The notes under the pieces are model-generated. The model made no database searches and was not told the DNA's origin. It was given only the letters and a program-made list of their open reading frames with translations. 64,000 nt of DNA from JAAURB01 sp049649525 (GTDB taxonomy: Bacteria > Cyanobacteriota > Cyanobacteriia > Cyanobacteriales > Microcoleaceae). Of this stretch, positions 51,625 to 61,383 are shown one piece after another (the first letter of the stretch is position 1; every line of letters begins with the position of its first letter). The translations under genes and the position numbers were made by a program. Where the stretch lies: positions 248,001 through 312,000 of the forward strand of contig JBARZE010000050.1 of assembly GCA_049649525.1 (NCBI GenBank). Direction: 5' to 3'.

Positions 51625-52485
51625 ATGCGTTGGCAACTCGGACGTCGGAGTCAAAATGTTGAAGATCGGCGCGGCAGTGGTGGTGGGGGACATGTGGCTG
51701 CAGGTGGGGGAGTGGGTATATTAATTATGGCGGCAGTTGCCATGTTGCTGGGGGTTGATCCCCGTATTGTTCTACAACAAACCGCCCCTGTGAATAATGC
51801 GCCCTACTCTGATACTACAGTCGGGACTCGTTCACCCGAACAAGATCGACTGGCTGATTTTGTTTCTGTGGTTTTGGCTGATACAGAGGATACCTGGAAT
51901 ACTTTATTTCAGCAAATGGGAAGAGACTACCGTGAACCCACTTTAGTGTTATTCTCAGGTGGAGTAGAATCAGCCTGTGGTTATGCCCGGTCTGCAGCCG
52001 GCCCATTTTATTGTCCTGCGGATCAAAAACTATACATTGACCTCAGTTTCTACGAAGATTTAAAATATCGTCATGGTGCACCTGGGGATTTTGCTCAAGC
52101 TTATGTGATCGCCCATGAAGTCGGACACCACGTTCAAACGTTACTGGGAATTTCACAACAAGTGCGATCGCTACAACAGCAAGTGAGCAAAGTTCAGGCT
52201 AACCAGCTTTCAGTGCGTCAAGAATTACAAGCAGACTGTTTCGCTGGCGTTTGGGCACACAATGCAGACGAAAATCGGCAAATTTTAGAAGAAGGTGATA
52301 TCGAAGAAGCCCTTAATGCCGCTAGCAGTATCGGTGATGACCGTTTGCAGCAAAAAGCCCAGGGTTATGTTGTGCCTGACTCTTTTACTCATGGAAGTTC
52401 TGCCCAACGAGTCCGTTGGTTCCGTCGGGGTATTCAAACCGGAGATATCGATCAATGCGACACATTCGCTGCTGAAAATATATAA
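51625..52485 (+). CDS. YpfJ-like neutral zinc metallopeptidase family protein
   Basis: A 286-residue membrane protein. The N-terminus is basic and glycine-rich (RRGSGGGGHVAAGGGVG), then one transmembrane helix (ILIMAAVAMLLGV). The extracytoplasmic domain carries the zinc site HEVGHHVQ (H-E-x2-H) with a downstream E-L-Q-A-D-C-F-A-G-V-W glutamate. This is the YpfJ/KPN_02809 family; its substrate is unknown. A strong Shine-Dalgarno sequence fixes the ATG at 51625. Monocistronic. Confidence 0.9.
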   Translation: MRWQLGRRSQNVEDRRGSGGGGHVAAGGGVGILIMAAVAMLLGVDPRIVLQQTAPVNNAPYSDTTVGTRSPEQDRLADFVSVVLADTEDTWNTLFQQMGRDYREPTLVLFSGGVESACGYARSAAGPFYCPADQKLYIDLSFYEDLKYRHGAPGDFAQAYVIAHEVGHHVQTLLGISQQVRSLQQQVSKVQANQLSVRQELQADCFAGVWAHNADENRQILEEGDIEEALNAASSIGDDRLQQKAQGYVVPDSFTHGSSAQRVRWFRRGIQTGDIDQCDTFAAENI

Positions 52486-52805
52486 TTCAACTGATATTTT
52501 CTTAAGTAATATTCAATCTAAAAATTCTAATGTTATCCATCAAAATAACAATGTAATTTATATCTTAAGGCACTGACTGAGTCAGATAGCCATTCATTCT
52601 TATACAACTGATTTTTATACTGTAATACTCTAAAACTTAAAATGTATTGCAGCATATTCGATTGAATTCATCTCAAAAGATTGTACAAAATACTATAGCG
52701 CTACGCGCCATAACCCGGAAAAGTACTGCTATAATAATCAAACTGGCTGTTAAACACAGAAAACCTTAACTCAAAATCCGTTCTGTGTGTTCATAACCAA
52801 CAACC
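52486..52805. other. Intergenic region upstream of the two-component operon
   Basis: 320 nt. Carries a putative extended -10 promoter (52727-52735) and a leader inverted repeat, listed separately. The remainder is AT-rich with nothing else recognised. Confidence 0.5.
52727..52788 (+). promoter_or_regulatory. Extended -10 promoter and leader inverted repeat
   Basis: TGCTATAAT (52727-52735) is a perfect extended -10 element; no -35 consensus is seen. Downstream, ACACAGAA (52754-52761) and TTCTGTGT (52781-52788) form a perfect 8-bp inverted repeat with a 19-nt spacer, 18 nt before the response-regulator ATG. It could be an operator or a leader hairpin. Confidence 0.5.
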
Positions 52806-53516
52806 ATGAAAATTCTGATTATAGAAGACGATTGGGACATTGCCCGACTGATTCAGCAAACCTTAGAAACAGAAGGGTTTATAACTGAAGTTGCCTATGA
52901 AGGTTGGGCAGGTTTACAAAAATTTCAGCAACAACAACCGGATCTAATTGTTCTTGATTTAATGTTACCCGGTTTAGATGGTTTAGAAGTCTGCGCCCGT
53001 ATCCGACAACAACCCGGAACCTTAGATCCTTATATCTTAATGCTAACCGCAAAAGGGGAAGAAATAGATCGCGTCATTGGGTTGTCAACCGGGGCAGATG
53101 ATTATCTGGTAAAACCCTTTAGTCCACGGGAATTAGTCGCCCGGATACGCGCTTTATTACGGCGGAGTTTACGTCATGGTGGACAAGCACAAACCCTTCA
53201 GCGTACTGCTCATTTTACTATCGATCTCGACCAACATACCGCTTATCGTCAGATTGAAACGGATACCTCAGAATTATTAGATTTAACCCCATTAGAATTC
53301 AAGCTTTTAATCAGTTTAATGGAGTCTCCGGGGCGCGTTTGGAACCGAACTCAACTGATAGATCGTTTATGGGGAAATGACTTCTTTGGAGACGAACGAG
53401 TGGTTGATACTCATGTTGCCCGCCTGCGAAAAAAAGTTGAACCAGATCCAGCTAATCCTCAGTTTATCAAAACTGTTGTAGGAATCGGATATAAATTTGA
53501 AGATGAACCCGCCTAA
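52806..53516 (+). CDS. OmpR/PhoB-family response regulator
   Basis: A 236-residue regulator. Receiver domain about 1-120: acidic pocket IIEDDW, phospho-acceptor aspartate in LIVLDLMLPGLDGLEV, Thr in MLTAKGE and Lys in DYLVKPFSPREL. The winged-helix DNA-binding domain at about 135-230 includes LDLTPLEFKLLISLMESPGR and DTHVARLRKKVEPDPANPQF. It overlaps the histidine-kinase gene by one base (TAATG), so the pair is coupled. Signal and targets are unknown. Confidence 0.94.
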   Translation: MKILIIEDDWDIARLIQQTLETEGFITEVAYEGWAGLQKFQQQQPDLIVLDLMLPGLDGLEVCARIRQQPGTLDPYILMLTAKGEEIDRVIGLSTGADDYLVKPFSPRELVARIRALLRRSLRHGGQAQTLQRTAHFTIDLDQHTAYRQIETDTSELLDLTPLEFKLLISLMESPGRVWNRTQLIDRLWGNDFFGDERVVDTHVARLRKKVEPDPANPQFIKTVVGIGYKFEDEPA

Positions 53517-54622
53517 TGTCAAGAAAACAGCCTAAATTTAATGTGCGATCGCGTTTATTTTTCTCCCATCTATTCGTCATGTGTGTGGGTTTAGGCAGTT
53601 TTATTTTGATCAGCAAAGTTTATTCTCCTCGCCTATTTATTTTACAATTAGAACGCTTAGAAGAAACCCGTTTTTTCAATACCCGTTCTGTCCGAACCTA
53701 TCTAGTCCGAGGCTTTGAGGCGACTTGGAACCGTAGTACATTTTGGTCTGTTATTGTGGGTGCAACAGCAGCGGGTTTATCGAGTTATTGGGTGGCGCAA
53801 TGGATCACTCAACCGTTAATGCAAATGAAACAAATTACTCAAAATTTTGCAGCCGGAAATCTGCAACAGCGAATGGCAAGAAATGAAATTCCTGAACTGG
53901 ATCAACTCTGTACGAGTTTTAACCGAATGGCGGATAGTATTCAGGGAATCGAACAGCGACGAAGAGAATTAATGAGTGATATGACCCATGAATTGAGAAC
54001 GCCTTTAACGGTTGTTAGAGGTTATTTAGAAGAACTCGCAGATGGACGAATTGAACCCTCAATTGATACCTATCAACAACTGATTCGAGAAACGCGACGC
54101 TTAGAACGGTTAGTCAATGATTTACAAGAACTTTCAAAAGCAGAAGCCGGACATTTACCCATTAATTTAAAACCCCACAATTTACGCCCTTTATTACAAT
54201 CTTTAGTCGAACGATTTAGCGATCAACTATTAGAAGAAGGACCAGTTTTAACATTAGATTGCCCCCGTCATTTACCGCTTGCTTTAGCCGATGTGGATCG
54301 AACAGAACAAATTTTAGTTAATCTAATTGGTAATGCAATTCGTTATACTCCCACTGGCTCAATTACGGTAAAAGTTTGGGTAGATGCATCAGCACTTTGG
54401 ATCGCGATTATTGATACAGGGATTGGCATTAGTCAAACGGATTTACCTCATGTATTTGAACGGTTTTGGCGGGCTGAACGTTCTCGTAGTCGTGACTCGG
54501 GTGGTACAGGAATTGGCTTAGCGATCGCCCGTCGTTTAGTCGAACTTCAAGGGGGTAAAATTCAAGTCAAAAGTCAATTAAATCAAGGCAGTACATTTCA
54601 GTTTTGTTTACCGTTAGTCTAG
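53516..54622 (+). CDS. Sensor histidine kinase with short extracytoplasmic loop
   Basis: A 368-residue membrane kinase. Two transmembrane segments (LFFSHLFVMCVGLGSFILIS and SVIVGATAAGLSSYWVAQWI) bracket a loop of only about 55 residues. HAMP (about 95-150), HisKA (phospho-accepting His in DMTHELRTPL) and HATPase_c with N box (NLIGNAIRYTP), DTGIG, and FERFWRAERSRSRDSGGTGIGLA follow. All catalytic boxes are intact. The small loop suggests sensing within the membrane or of envelope stress. Cotranscribed with the response regulator. Confidence 0.93.
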   Translation: MSRKQPKFNVRSRLFFSHLFVMCVGLGSFILISKVYSPRLFILQLERLEETRFFNTRSVRTYLVRGFEATWNRSTFWSVIVGATAAGLSSYWVAQWITQPLMQMKQITQNFAAGNLQQRMARNEIPELDQLCTSFNRMADSIQGIEQRRRELMSDMTHELRTPLTVVRGYLEELADGRIEPSIDTYQQLIRETRRLERLVNDLQELSKAEAGHLPINLKPHNLRPLLQSLVERFSDQLLEEGPVLTLDCPRHLPLALADVDRTEQILVNLIGNAIRYTPTGSITVKVWVDASALWIAIIDTGIGISQTDLPHVFERFWRAERSRSRDSGGTGIGLAIARRLVELQGGKIQVKSQLNQGSTFQFCLPLV

Positions 54623-54628
54623 CTCATT

Positions 54629-55009
54629 ATGCCTAAAAATACTATTAGTTATTGGAATGTTTTAACCGATGAAAATGCGAACAAATGGCAGGTGGTTGAG
54701 GGATCAGACGGGATGTTAGAACAACTTACATTAGCAATAGATCAAGTTAGTGGAGATTATACCCGCTTAACTCGTTTCAAAGCCGGGGCAAATACGGCAA
54801 GTTTAGGGGCGAAATCTCATAATTATCCAGAAGAAATTTATATTATTTCTGGCACATTGTATGATGAGGCCTTTAAAATGTGGTTAGAAGCCGGACATTA
54901 TGCCAGTCGTCCTCCGGGTGAAATTCATGGCCCTTTTTATGCGAAAACCGAATGTATTGTGCTGGAATGCTCTTATCCCAGTCAAGCGATAAAGAGAGAC
55001 TTGGAGTAA
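54629..55009 (+). CDS. Small cupin-domain protein
   Basis: A 126-residue single cupin barrel of the ChrR-like kind. Typical pieces are TRLTRFKAGANTASLGAKSHNYPEEIYIISGTLYDEA and GHYASRPPGEIHGPF; His and Glu in the first and His in the second could bind a metal. Function unknown. It lies 6 nt after the histidine-kinase stop and may be in the same operon. It is not close in sequence to the cupin half of the cupin-globin protein. Confidence 0.8.
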   Translation: MPKNTISYWNVLTDENANKWQVVEGSDGMLEQLTLAIDQVSGDYTRLTRFKAGANTASLGAKSHNYPEEIYIISGTLYDEAFKMWLEAGHYASRPPGEIHGPFYAKTECIVLECSYPSQAIKRDLE

Positions 55010-55090
55010 GGAGGACAAGGGAGAAGTAATGAGTGAAACTCCTACGTCAATAGCGCACACGCGCTCGCGAATGATTATAATCTAGAACCC

Positions 55091-55118
55091 ATTCATCATT
55101 CATCATTCATCATTCATA
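55091..55118. repeat. Heptamer tandem repeat ATTCATC
   Basis: Four tandem units: ATTCATC three times, then ATTCATA, between the convergent cupin and raf1 genes. This is typical of short tandemly repeated sequences in filamentous cyanobacteria. Confidence 0.8.
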
Positions 55119-55126
55119 ATTTCTTA

Positions 55127-56191
55127 CTATTCAATTTGCCATAGATCATGCATATGATTTTCATCTAAAATTTTCTTCGGACGCATAATCAAAATAACTT
55201 GCCCGAGTAAAGCCTGAGAAGGGGCAGTATCAAACCACTGTAACTTGAGTTGATTTTCTTGTTCCACCAAAAAATAAGAATCGACATTCCACTGACGTTG
55301 GGCGCGATCAATTACGATTAAAATCTCTTCAATTTTACCCGGTAAAGGTGCAGGCAGTTGATCGCTATGACTAAAAATTACAACCGGATCTTCAGCCTTC
55401 ACAATAACTTGCCAACCCGGCACAGCAACCCAAGCCCCTTGTCCGGAAAACTTCACCAGACGAAACGGAGCAATTTCTTCTGTGAGAGGAACTGCTTTCA
55501 ACTCCGCTACCGTCAACGGCAATTCACCCACAACCGGAAGAGTACGGGGGAGTTCCTCCTCAGATTCTAAGCGATAAAGGGGAAATCTTGGGGCGGAACG
55601 CTCGGAAAATACAGTAAAATCTGTTAATAGTTGTTCTAGCTGTTGCCTTGCGGTGGCAGAATGAGCATACTGTAAGCCTTTAGCAATTAAACGCGATCGC
55701 TGTTGTAAATCATTATTCTGTCTAGCCAGTCGCCAACATTGATACGCAATCGCATCACCCGCATGATTCACGAACCCCTCGGGCAGCCTAGAAACGCGAG
55801 AAAACTCTTTTAAGGCTTTGGTTAGATCTTTGGCATCATCAGCATCTAATTGACGTTCTACAGCAAATTCCGCCGCTTGTACCCGTTGAGGCTGGGTTAA
55901 AATCCGGAATTGATACAAAATATCACTCCCTTTGCGTTGAAAAAAGGACTGAGTCGCCTCAGAAATATCTCCCTGCATCACAGAATCATACACCTGATAG
56001 CCAACAATCACCTGATTTTGTTGAACCGCTTCAAATCCTGTTTCTTCAAAAATCTGTTGAGGTGTATAACCTGCTTTTTGCAATACAGCGCAAGCCTTGC
56101 CCCATTCAACCCAATTTTGTTCCTTACGACGCAATAGCGTAATCAACTCTTGCAGGTCTGCTGCGTTCTCTGGTGGAATCTCACTCATCAA
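55127..56191 (-). CDS. raf1: Rubisco accumulation factor 1 (Raf1)
   Basis: A 354-residue assembly chaperone for form I Rubisco, holding folded RbcL dimers for assembly into L8. The N-terminal helical domain (about 1-190: LITLLRRKEQNWVEWGKACAVLQKAGYTPQQIFEETGFEAVQQNQV) and the C-terminal beta-barrel dimerisation domain (about 210-345: FPLYRLESEEELPRTLPVVGELPLT) match the family in order and length. Starts with M-M at 56191; one residue either way is possible. It is divergent from sqdX. No rbcL, rbcS or rbcX lies in the window. Confidence 0.93.
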   Translation of the reverse strand: MMSEIPPENAADLQELITLLRRKEQNWVEWGKACAVLQKAGYTPQQIFEETGFEAVQQNQVIVGYQVYDSVMQGDISEATQSFFQRKGSDILYQFRILTQPQRVQAAEFAVERQLDADDAKDLTKALKEFSRVSRLPEGFVNHAGDAIAYQCWRLARQNNDLQQRSRLIAKGLQYAHSATARQQLEQLLTDFTVFSERSAPRFPLYRLESEEELPRTLPVVGELPLTVAELKAVPLTEEIAPFRLVKFSGQGAWVAVPGWQVIVKAEDPVVIFSHSDQLPAPLPGKIEEILIVIDRAQRQWNVDSYFLVEQENQLKLQWFDTAPSQALLGQVILIMRPKKILDENHMHDLWQIE

Positions 56192-56352
56192 CGTTTTAGT
56201 TAAACCACGATAGCTAATCTTATCATGATTGATTTCTCTATCTATTGATTTCTCTATCTTAGGAGAGAATTGAAAAAGAATCTGTGAATCTGATCCAAAT
56301 TCTGAGAAGATGATGGATCGAGGACAATCGATGCTAAAGTCAGCTACTCTGT

Positions 56353-57486
56353 ATGCGAATTGCTCTGTTCACTGAAACTTTTTTACCCAAGATTGACGGA
56401 ATTGTAACCCGACTCTGTCACACAGTTGAACACCTACACCGGGCGGGTGATGAGGTGCTAATTTTCTCCCCAGAAGGAGGACTGACAGAATATAAAGGGT
56501 GCAAAATCTATGGGGTTGAGGGCTTTCCTTTGCCCATGTACCCAGAATTAAAATTGGGTATTCCCACTCCCAGTATGGGTCATCAAATTGAAGCCTTCCA
56601 ACCCGATCTAATTCATGTCGCTAACCCGGCTGTATTAGGCTTAGGCGGGCTGTATTATGCTAAAAAGTTAAATTTGCCCTTGGTAGCCTCCTACCACACC
56701 CATTTGCCCCAATATCTCCACCATTATGGCCTCGGGATGTTGGAGGAATTATTGTGGAGTTTACTGCGTTCGGGTCATAACCAAGCCGACTTAAACCTGT
56801 GTACTTCCACCGCGATGGTCGAAGAACTCAGCAACCACGGCATCGAACGGGTAGACTTATGGCAACGCGGCGTAGATACAGAACTGTTTCAACCCCACCA
56901 TGCTAGCGCTGAGATGCGCCATCAGCTCTCTCAAGGTCACCCAGACTGCAACTTACTCCTGTATGTCGGGCGTTTGGGGGCAGAAAAGGAAATTGATCGA
57001 ATCAAACCCATTATTGATGCCATTCCCAATTCTCGCTTAGCCTTAGTGGGAGATGGCCCCAACCGTCAAGTATTAGAAGCTCATTTTGCTGATACTCCCA
57101 CTCATTTTGTCGGTTATCTACGAGGAGAAGCTTTAGCGGCGGCTTATGCCTCTGCAGATGCGTTCATTTTCCCATCTCGTACCGAAACCTTAGGATTGGT
57201 CTTACTCGAGGCTATGGCAGCAGGAACCCCGGTTGTGGCGGCACGTTCTGGTGGTATTCCCGATATCGTTACTGATGGAGTTAATGGTTATCTGTTTGAT
57301 CCCAGTGATGAACAGGGGGCGATCGCTGCGACTCAACGGTTATTTTCTGATAATAGCGAACGAGAAACCCTGCGCCACAATGCCCGCGCCGAAGCCGAAC
57401 TTTGGGGATGGCTTGCTGCAACCCAACAACTGCGACGTTATTATCAAGCCATTTTAAGCCGCCGTGTTTTGCCCTCAGTTGCCTAG
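56353..57486 (+). CDS. sqdX: Sulfoquinovosyltransferase SqdX
   Basis: A 377-residue GT-B (GT4) glycosyltransferase that transfers sulfoquinovose from UDP-sulfoquinovose to diacylglycerol, making the thylakoid sulfolipid SQDG. It opens MRIALFTETFLPKIDGIVTRL, followed by PLPMYPELKLGIPTP, ASYHTHLPQYLHHYGLG, WQRGVDTELFQPHHAS, YVGRLGAEKEID and FPSRTETLGLVLLEAMAAGTPVVA (nucleotide-sugar site). All are characteristic of cyanobacterial SqdX, including its usual length. The sulfoquinovose-synthesis gene sqdB is not in the window. Confidence 0.9.
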   Translation: MRIALFTETFLPKIDGIVTRLCHTVEHLHRAGDEVLIFSPEGGLTEYKGCKIYGVEGFPLPMYPELKLGIPTPSMGHQIEAFQPDLIHVANPAVLGLGGLYYAKKLNLPLVASYHTHLPQYLHHYGLGMLEELLWSLLRSGHNQADLNLCTSTAMVEELSNHGIERVDLWQRGVDTELFQPHHASAEMRHQLSQGHPDCNLLLYVGRLGAEKEIDRIKPIIDAIPNSRLALVGDGPNRQVLEAHFADTPTHFVGYLRGEALAAAYASADAFIFPSRTETLGLVLLEAMAAGTPVVAARSGGIPDIVTDGVNGYLFDPSDEQGAIAATQRLFSDNSERETLRHNARAEAELWGWLAATQQLRRYYQAILSRRVLPSVA

Positions 57487-57652
57487 TTGGGATTAAGACT
57501 TTAGACTTGAAACAAGGATTAAGGAATTGTTCCCAGCAATCGGTGAGTCAGTGTTTTTGCGATCTATGCTGTAATATATGCCTATGACTTATCGATTGCT
57601 GGCCGTTCTTTAAAAATTACTAATTTCTGATCGCTGATTGCTAGTCTAAAAC

Positions 57653-60217
57653 ATGGCATTTTCCAACGCTGGTAGTATCCTCGCTACACTCACTCAGGTT
57701 GATCGGATGGGATTATTGGCAGATCGAGTCAAAAATCTGCCAGTTGGGGAATTTATTTGTATTTTAGATTTTATTACTGCAGAATTCCAGCAATTTCTGC
57801 GGGCAATTGATCTAATTAATAATGAAGCGATTGAAACACTTTTAGAACAATTACTCGATGCATTTACCCTCAAAATTGGTCAGATTTTAGAGGCTGACCA
57901 AACCACTATTTTTCTAATTAATACAGATAAAAATCAGCTTTGGTACACCACCCTCAACGAAGCAACGGGTCAAACCCAAGATGTCCGGTTACCGATGGAT
58001 ACGGGAATTTTAGGCTATGTGGCTCGCAGCGGAAAATCTTTAAATATTACTCAAGTTGAAGATTGTGCTTTATTCGATCCTCGAGTAGATGCACCCCCCA
58101 ACTACGCGGTGAGTAGTATTCTTTGTTTACCTATTTTTAGCAGTCAAAATCCCCGAGAACCTGTCGCCGTTATTCGACTTTTAAATAAAGCAAATAATGC
58201 TCCCTTTACAACAGAAGATGAAGAACATTTTCGCTCTTCAGCCGATTCCATTGGTATTATTCTCGAAAGTTGTCAATCTTTCTTTGTGGCTGCTCGGAAT
58301 CAACGGGGTGTTTCTGCTTTATTAAAAGCAACAACAACATTAGGAGAAAGCTTAGATTTACAAAGTACATTAAAAAACGTTATGGATCTGGCACGCGATT
58401 TAATGCAAGCCGATCGCAGTACTTTATTTCTGTTTGATTCTGAAACTAATGAACTGTGGACAAAAGTTGCAAAAGCCGATCAAAAAACCATGGTAGATAT
58501 TCGTTTTGCAGCCAATAAAGGGATTGCGGGTTATGTCGCTTCCACCGGACAAGTTGTTAATATTAGTGATGCTTATACCGATCCTCGGTTTGATCCCAGC
58601 ACAGATGAAAAAACAGGCTATAGAACTCGTAATATTTTGTGTATGCCAGTTTTTAATGCCAAAGGGGAATTAATCGGAGTGACTCAGTTAATTAATAAGC
58701 ATAAAGGCAGTTTTACTAATTCTGATGAAGCTTTTTTGAAAGCCTTTAATGCTCAAGCCGGGATTGCATTACAAAATGCTCAGTTATTTGAGAATGTGAT
58801 GGTAGAAAAACAATATCAAAAAGATATGCTGCAAAGTCTTTCTGATGTTGTTATTTCCACCGATTTACAAGGTAGAATTGTCACAATTAATGATGCCGCA
58901 TTAGAACTACTCGGTTGTCCGAGGCGTAAAGCCAGCAACTCTTTAGTTCGTCAATATTGGGAAACAAAACTCATAGATCGCTATATTTGGGATGTTGTCC
59001 CCATTGAAAATCTACAATTTCGTTTAGAAGATTGCCTCAAATATGCCTCTCGTTACTATGTTCCAGAACAGAATTTAACCGTGGGTTTGGTGTTACGAGA
59101 AGAAAATGGATTTGATAGTGATGATGAAATTCCAACTTTAGTCATTCCCGATCCTGATGATTTAAAATATTATCTTCCTTGGGGATTGAAAGACGATCCA
59201 ACTGAACCCGTTATTCAATATACTAAAAATCAAGTTAAGCAAATTGAAAAAAGTATTAATCTTACTGTTAATCCTCTGACTGATACTGAAGGAAAAGTTC
59301 GCGGCGGCTTGGTTATTTTAGAAGATATTAGCCGAGAAAAACGGATGAAAACTACAATGTATCGATATATGACTCCTGGGGTGGCTGAACGAGTGATGGC
59401 ACTAGGAGAAGATGCATTAATGGTGGGAGAACGTAAAGAAGTTACTATTTTATTTTCAGATATTCGGGGCTATACCAGCCTGACTGAAGACTTAGAAGCG
59501 TCTGATGTGGTGGCGTTATTAAACCAATATTTTGAAACCATGGTTGAGGCGGTTTTTTCCCATGAAGGAACTCTGGATAAATTTATTGGAGATGCCTTAA
59601 TGGCGGTTTTCGGTGCGCCGTTACCTCTGCGACAAAATCATGCCTGGATGGCAGTAAAATCAGCTTTAGAGATGCGCCATCGTCTCAAAGAATTTAATCG
59701 TTCTCGAGCGAATGAACCTCAAATTCGGATTGGTATTGGTATGAGTTCGGGTGAAGTTGTTTCGGGGAATATTGGCTCTCAAAAACGGATGGATTATACT
59801 GTTATTGGGGATGGTGTTAATTTGAGCGCTCGCCTAGAACAACTCACGAAAGTATATGGTTGTGATATTATTCTCAGCGAAATGACTTATGAATTATGTA
59901 GTGATAAAATTTGGGTCAGAGAGTTAGATAAAGTCAGAGTTAAAGGTAAGCGAAAAGCAGTCAGTATTTATGAACTGATCGATCGGCGCAGTCAGTCTAT
60001 TTCTCAAGAACATCAAGATTTTTTAGACTGTTATCATCAAGGCAGAAAAGCCTATTTAAAGCGGGATTTTAAACAAGCGATTAAACAATTTGAGGCAGCA
60101 GAAAAAATGCGACCCAATGATCGATCAATTCGGCTTCATTTAATCCGATCGCAAGATTATCTTGAAATTCCACCACCAGAAAGTTGGGATGGAATTCATA
60201 CAATGACTGCTCCTTAA
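57653..60217 (+). CDS. GAF-GAF-PAS adenylate cyclase, CyaB-like
   Basis: An 854-residue class III cyclase. Two GAF domains (about 60-205 and 215-375), a PAS-like domain (about 395-580), a cyclase domain (about 600-775) and a short TPR-like tail. In the catalytic domain the metal aspartates are in FSDIRGYT and FIGDALMAVFG. The adenine-reading lysine is in LDKFIGD, and the second specificity residue is Thr in MDYTVIGDGVN, as in Anabaena CyaB1 (Lys/Thr pair). Asn and Arg of VNLSARLE complete the site. GAF domains of CyaB proteins bind cAMP; the second GAF here has the AYTDPRFDPSTDEKTGYRTRN pattern. No membrane segment. Confidence 0.9.
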   Translation: MAFSNAGSILATLTQVDRMGLLADRVKNLPVGEFICILDFITAEFQQFLRAIDLINNEAIETLLEQLLDAFTLKIGQILEADQTTIFLINTDKNQLWYTTLNEATGQTQDVRLPMDTGILGYVARSGKSLNITQVEDCALFDPRVDAPPNYAVSSILCLPIFSSQNPREPVAVIRLLNKANNAPFTTEDEEHFRSSADSIGIILESCQSFFVAARNQRGVSALLKATTTLGESLDLQSTLKNVMDLARDLMQADRSTLFLFDSETNELWTKVAKADQKTMVDIRFAANKGIAGYVASTGQVVNISDAYTDPRFDPSTDEKTGYRTRNILCMPVFNAKGELIGVTQLINKHKGSFTNSDEAFLKAFNAQAGIALQNAQLFENVMVEKQYQKDMLQSLSDVVISTDLQGRIVTINDAALELLGCPRRKASNSLVRQYWETKLIDRYIWDVVPIENLQFRLEDCLKYASRYYVPEQNLTVGLVLREENGFDSDDEIPTLVIPDPDDLKYYLPWGLKDDPTEPVIQYTKNQVKQIEKSINLTVNPLTDTEGKVRGGLVILEDISREKRMKTTMYRYMTPGVAERVMALGEDALMVGERKEVTILFSDIRGYTSLTEDLEASDVVALLNQYFETMVEAVFSHEGTLDKFIGDALMAVFGAPLPLRQNHAWMAVKSALEMRHRLKEFNRSRANEPQIRIGIGMSSGEVVSGNIGSQKRMDYTVIGDGVNLSARLEQLTKVYGCDIILSEMTYELCSDKIWVRELDKVRVKGKRKAVSIYELIDRRSQSISQEHQDFLDCYHQGRKAYLKRDFKQAIKQFEAAEKMRPNDRSIRLHLIRSQDYLEIPPPESWDGIHTMTAP

Positions 60218-60243
60218 AATAGGATCATTCCTCACTATATATT

Positions 60244-61383
60244 TCAAAGAGATAATAACCGTTCTATCGTTCTTTTGTTTTCTGCTGGGGTTCCCACGGT
60301 AATTCTTAAACCTCCTCCTGTATGACGAATTAATGTGCCTTGTTGTTTAAGAGTTTGCATAATTTCATTGAGTTTTTGATCTGTATCAATAGAATTCTCA
60401 GACTTTAAACGAGCATGAATAAAGTTAGCATCACTGGGTAATATTTTAAGCAAAGAGTGATCCAAAAGTTGCTTAATTAAATTAGCGCGTTCGGATAAAA
60501 TTTCTGGGATAACTGATAATAATTGAGCGCGTTGTGTCATGGCAAACTCAGCCGCAATTTGAGTAAATGTGGGTAAATTGTAAGGTAAACGCACTTTCTC
60601 CAAAATAGAAGTCAATTCAGCATCAGCAATAGCATATCCGACTCGTAACGCCGCTAAACGAAATGCCTTAGAAAAGGTTCGTAAAATAATCCAATTGGGA
60701 TGATTTTCTAATTCTCCCGCTAACGTTGTCTGACTAAACTCAAAATAAGCTTCATCAATTACGACTAAAATATCTTGAGGTAATTGACGCAACCAATTAA
60801 TTTCAGCTTGGGTTAATGCATTGGCTGTGGGGGAATTAGGATGTACAACAAATACGACTCTAATGGGAGGATTTTGAGTCTGTTCAATAGCTGTTTGCGC
60901 GGCTGTTAAATCAATTTCAAAGTTATCAGGATTACGTCCTATTTTAATAACGTTAATTCCTAACGTATTGGCTAAAATTCCATACATTGAAAAGGTTGGA
61001 TTTGCAACTAGAATTGAACCTTCATTTCCTAAGCAAGTGGCAATTAAAATTGAACGAATTAGTTCATCTGAACCATTTCCAACAGAAATTTGATTCAGAT
61101 TAATTGTAGAATTATTTGTAGAAATATTAGAATTAACATATTCTGCGATCGCCGTCTTCAGCTTAAAATGACTACCATCCGGATAACGATTTGTTTCTAC
61201 TTCATGCTGATACGTCCATGCTAGCTTTTGCTTCAACTCCTGTGGTAAGTCGTAGGGACATTCATTCGTATCTAAGCGATCTAAAATCATCTCAGAAACT
61301 GCATTTCCTGCTTCTCCACCCGGATGAGGTTTATAGGCGTTGAGTTGGTTTAAATCATTTCGGACAAATGGCAGCATAGACAT
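60244..61383 (-). CDS. hisC: Histidinol-phosphate aminotransferase
   Basis: A 379-residue fold-type I aminotransferase of histidine synthesis (imidazole-acetol phosphate plus glutamate to histidinol phosphate). Signature pieces: LDTNECPYDLP, QISVGNGSDELIR, VHPNSPTAN, VIDEAYFEFS and the PLP lysine in LRTFSKAFRLAALRVGYA, ending GGGLRITVGTPAEN with the substrate arginine. The VGNGSDE start is typical of HisC rather than other families. Start at 61383 or two codons in. Convergent with the cyclase gene 25 nt away. Confidence 0.9.
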   Translation of the reverse strand: MSMLPFVRNDLNQLNAYKPHPGGEAGNAVSEMILDRLDTNECPYDLPQELKQKLAWTYQHEVETNRYPDGSHFKLKTAIAEYVNSNISTNNSTINLNQISVGNGSDELIRSILIATCLGNEGSILVANPTFSMYGILANTLGINVIKIGRNPDNFEIDLTAAQTAIEQTQNPPIRVVFVVHPNSPTANALTQAEINWLRQLPQDILVVIDEAYFEFSQTTLAGELENHPNWIILRTFSKAFRLAALRVGYAIADAELTSILEKVRLPYNLPTFTQIAAEFAMTQRAQLLSVIPEILSERANLIKQLLDHSLLKILPSDANFIHARLKSENSIDTDQKLNEIMQTLKQQGTLIRHTGGGLRITVGTPAENKRTIERLLSL

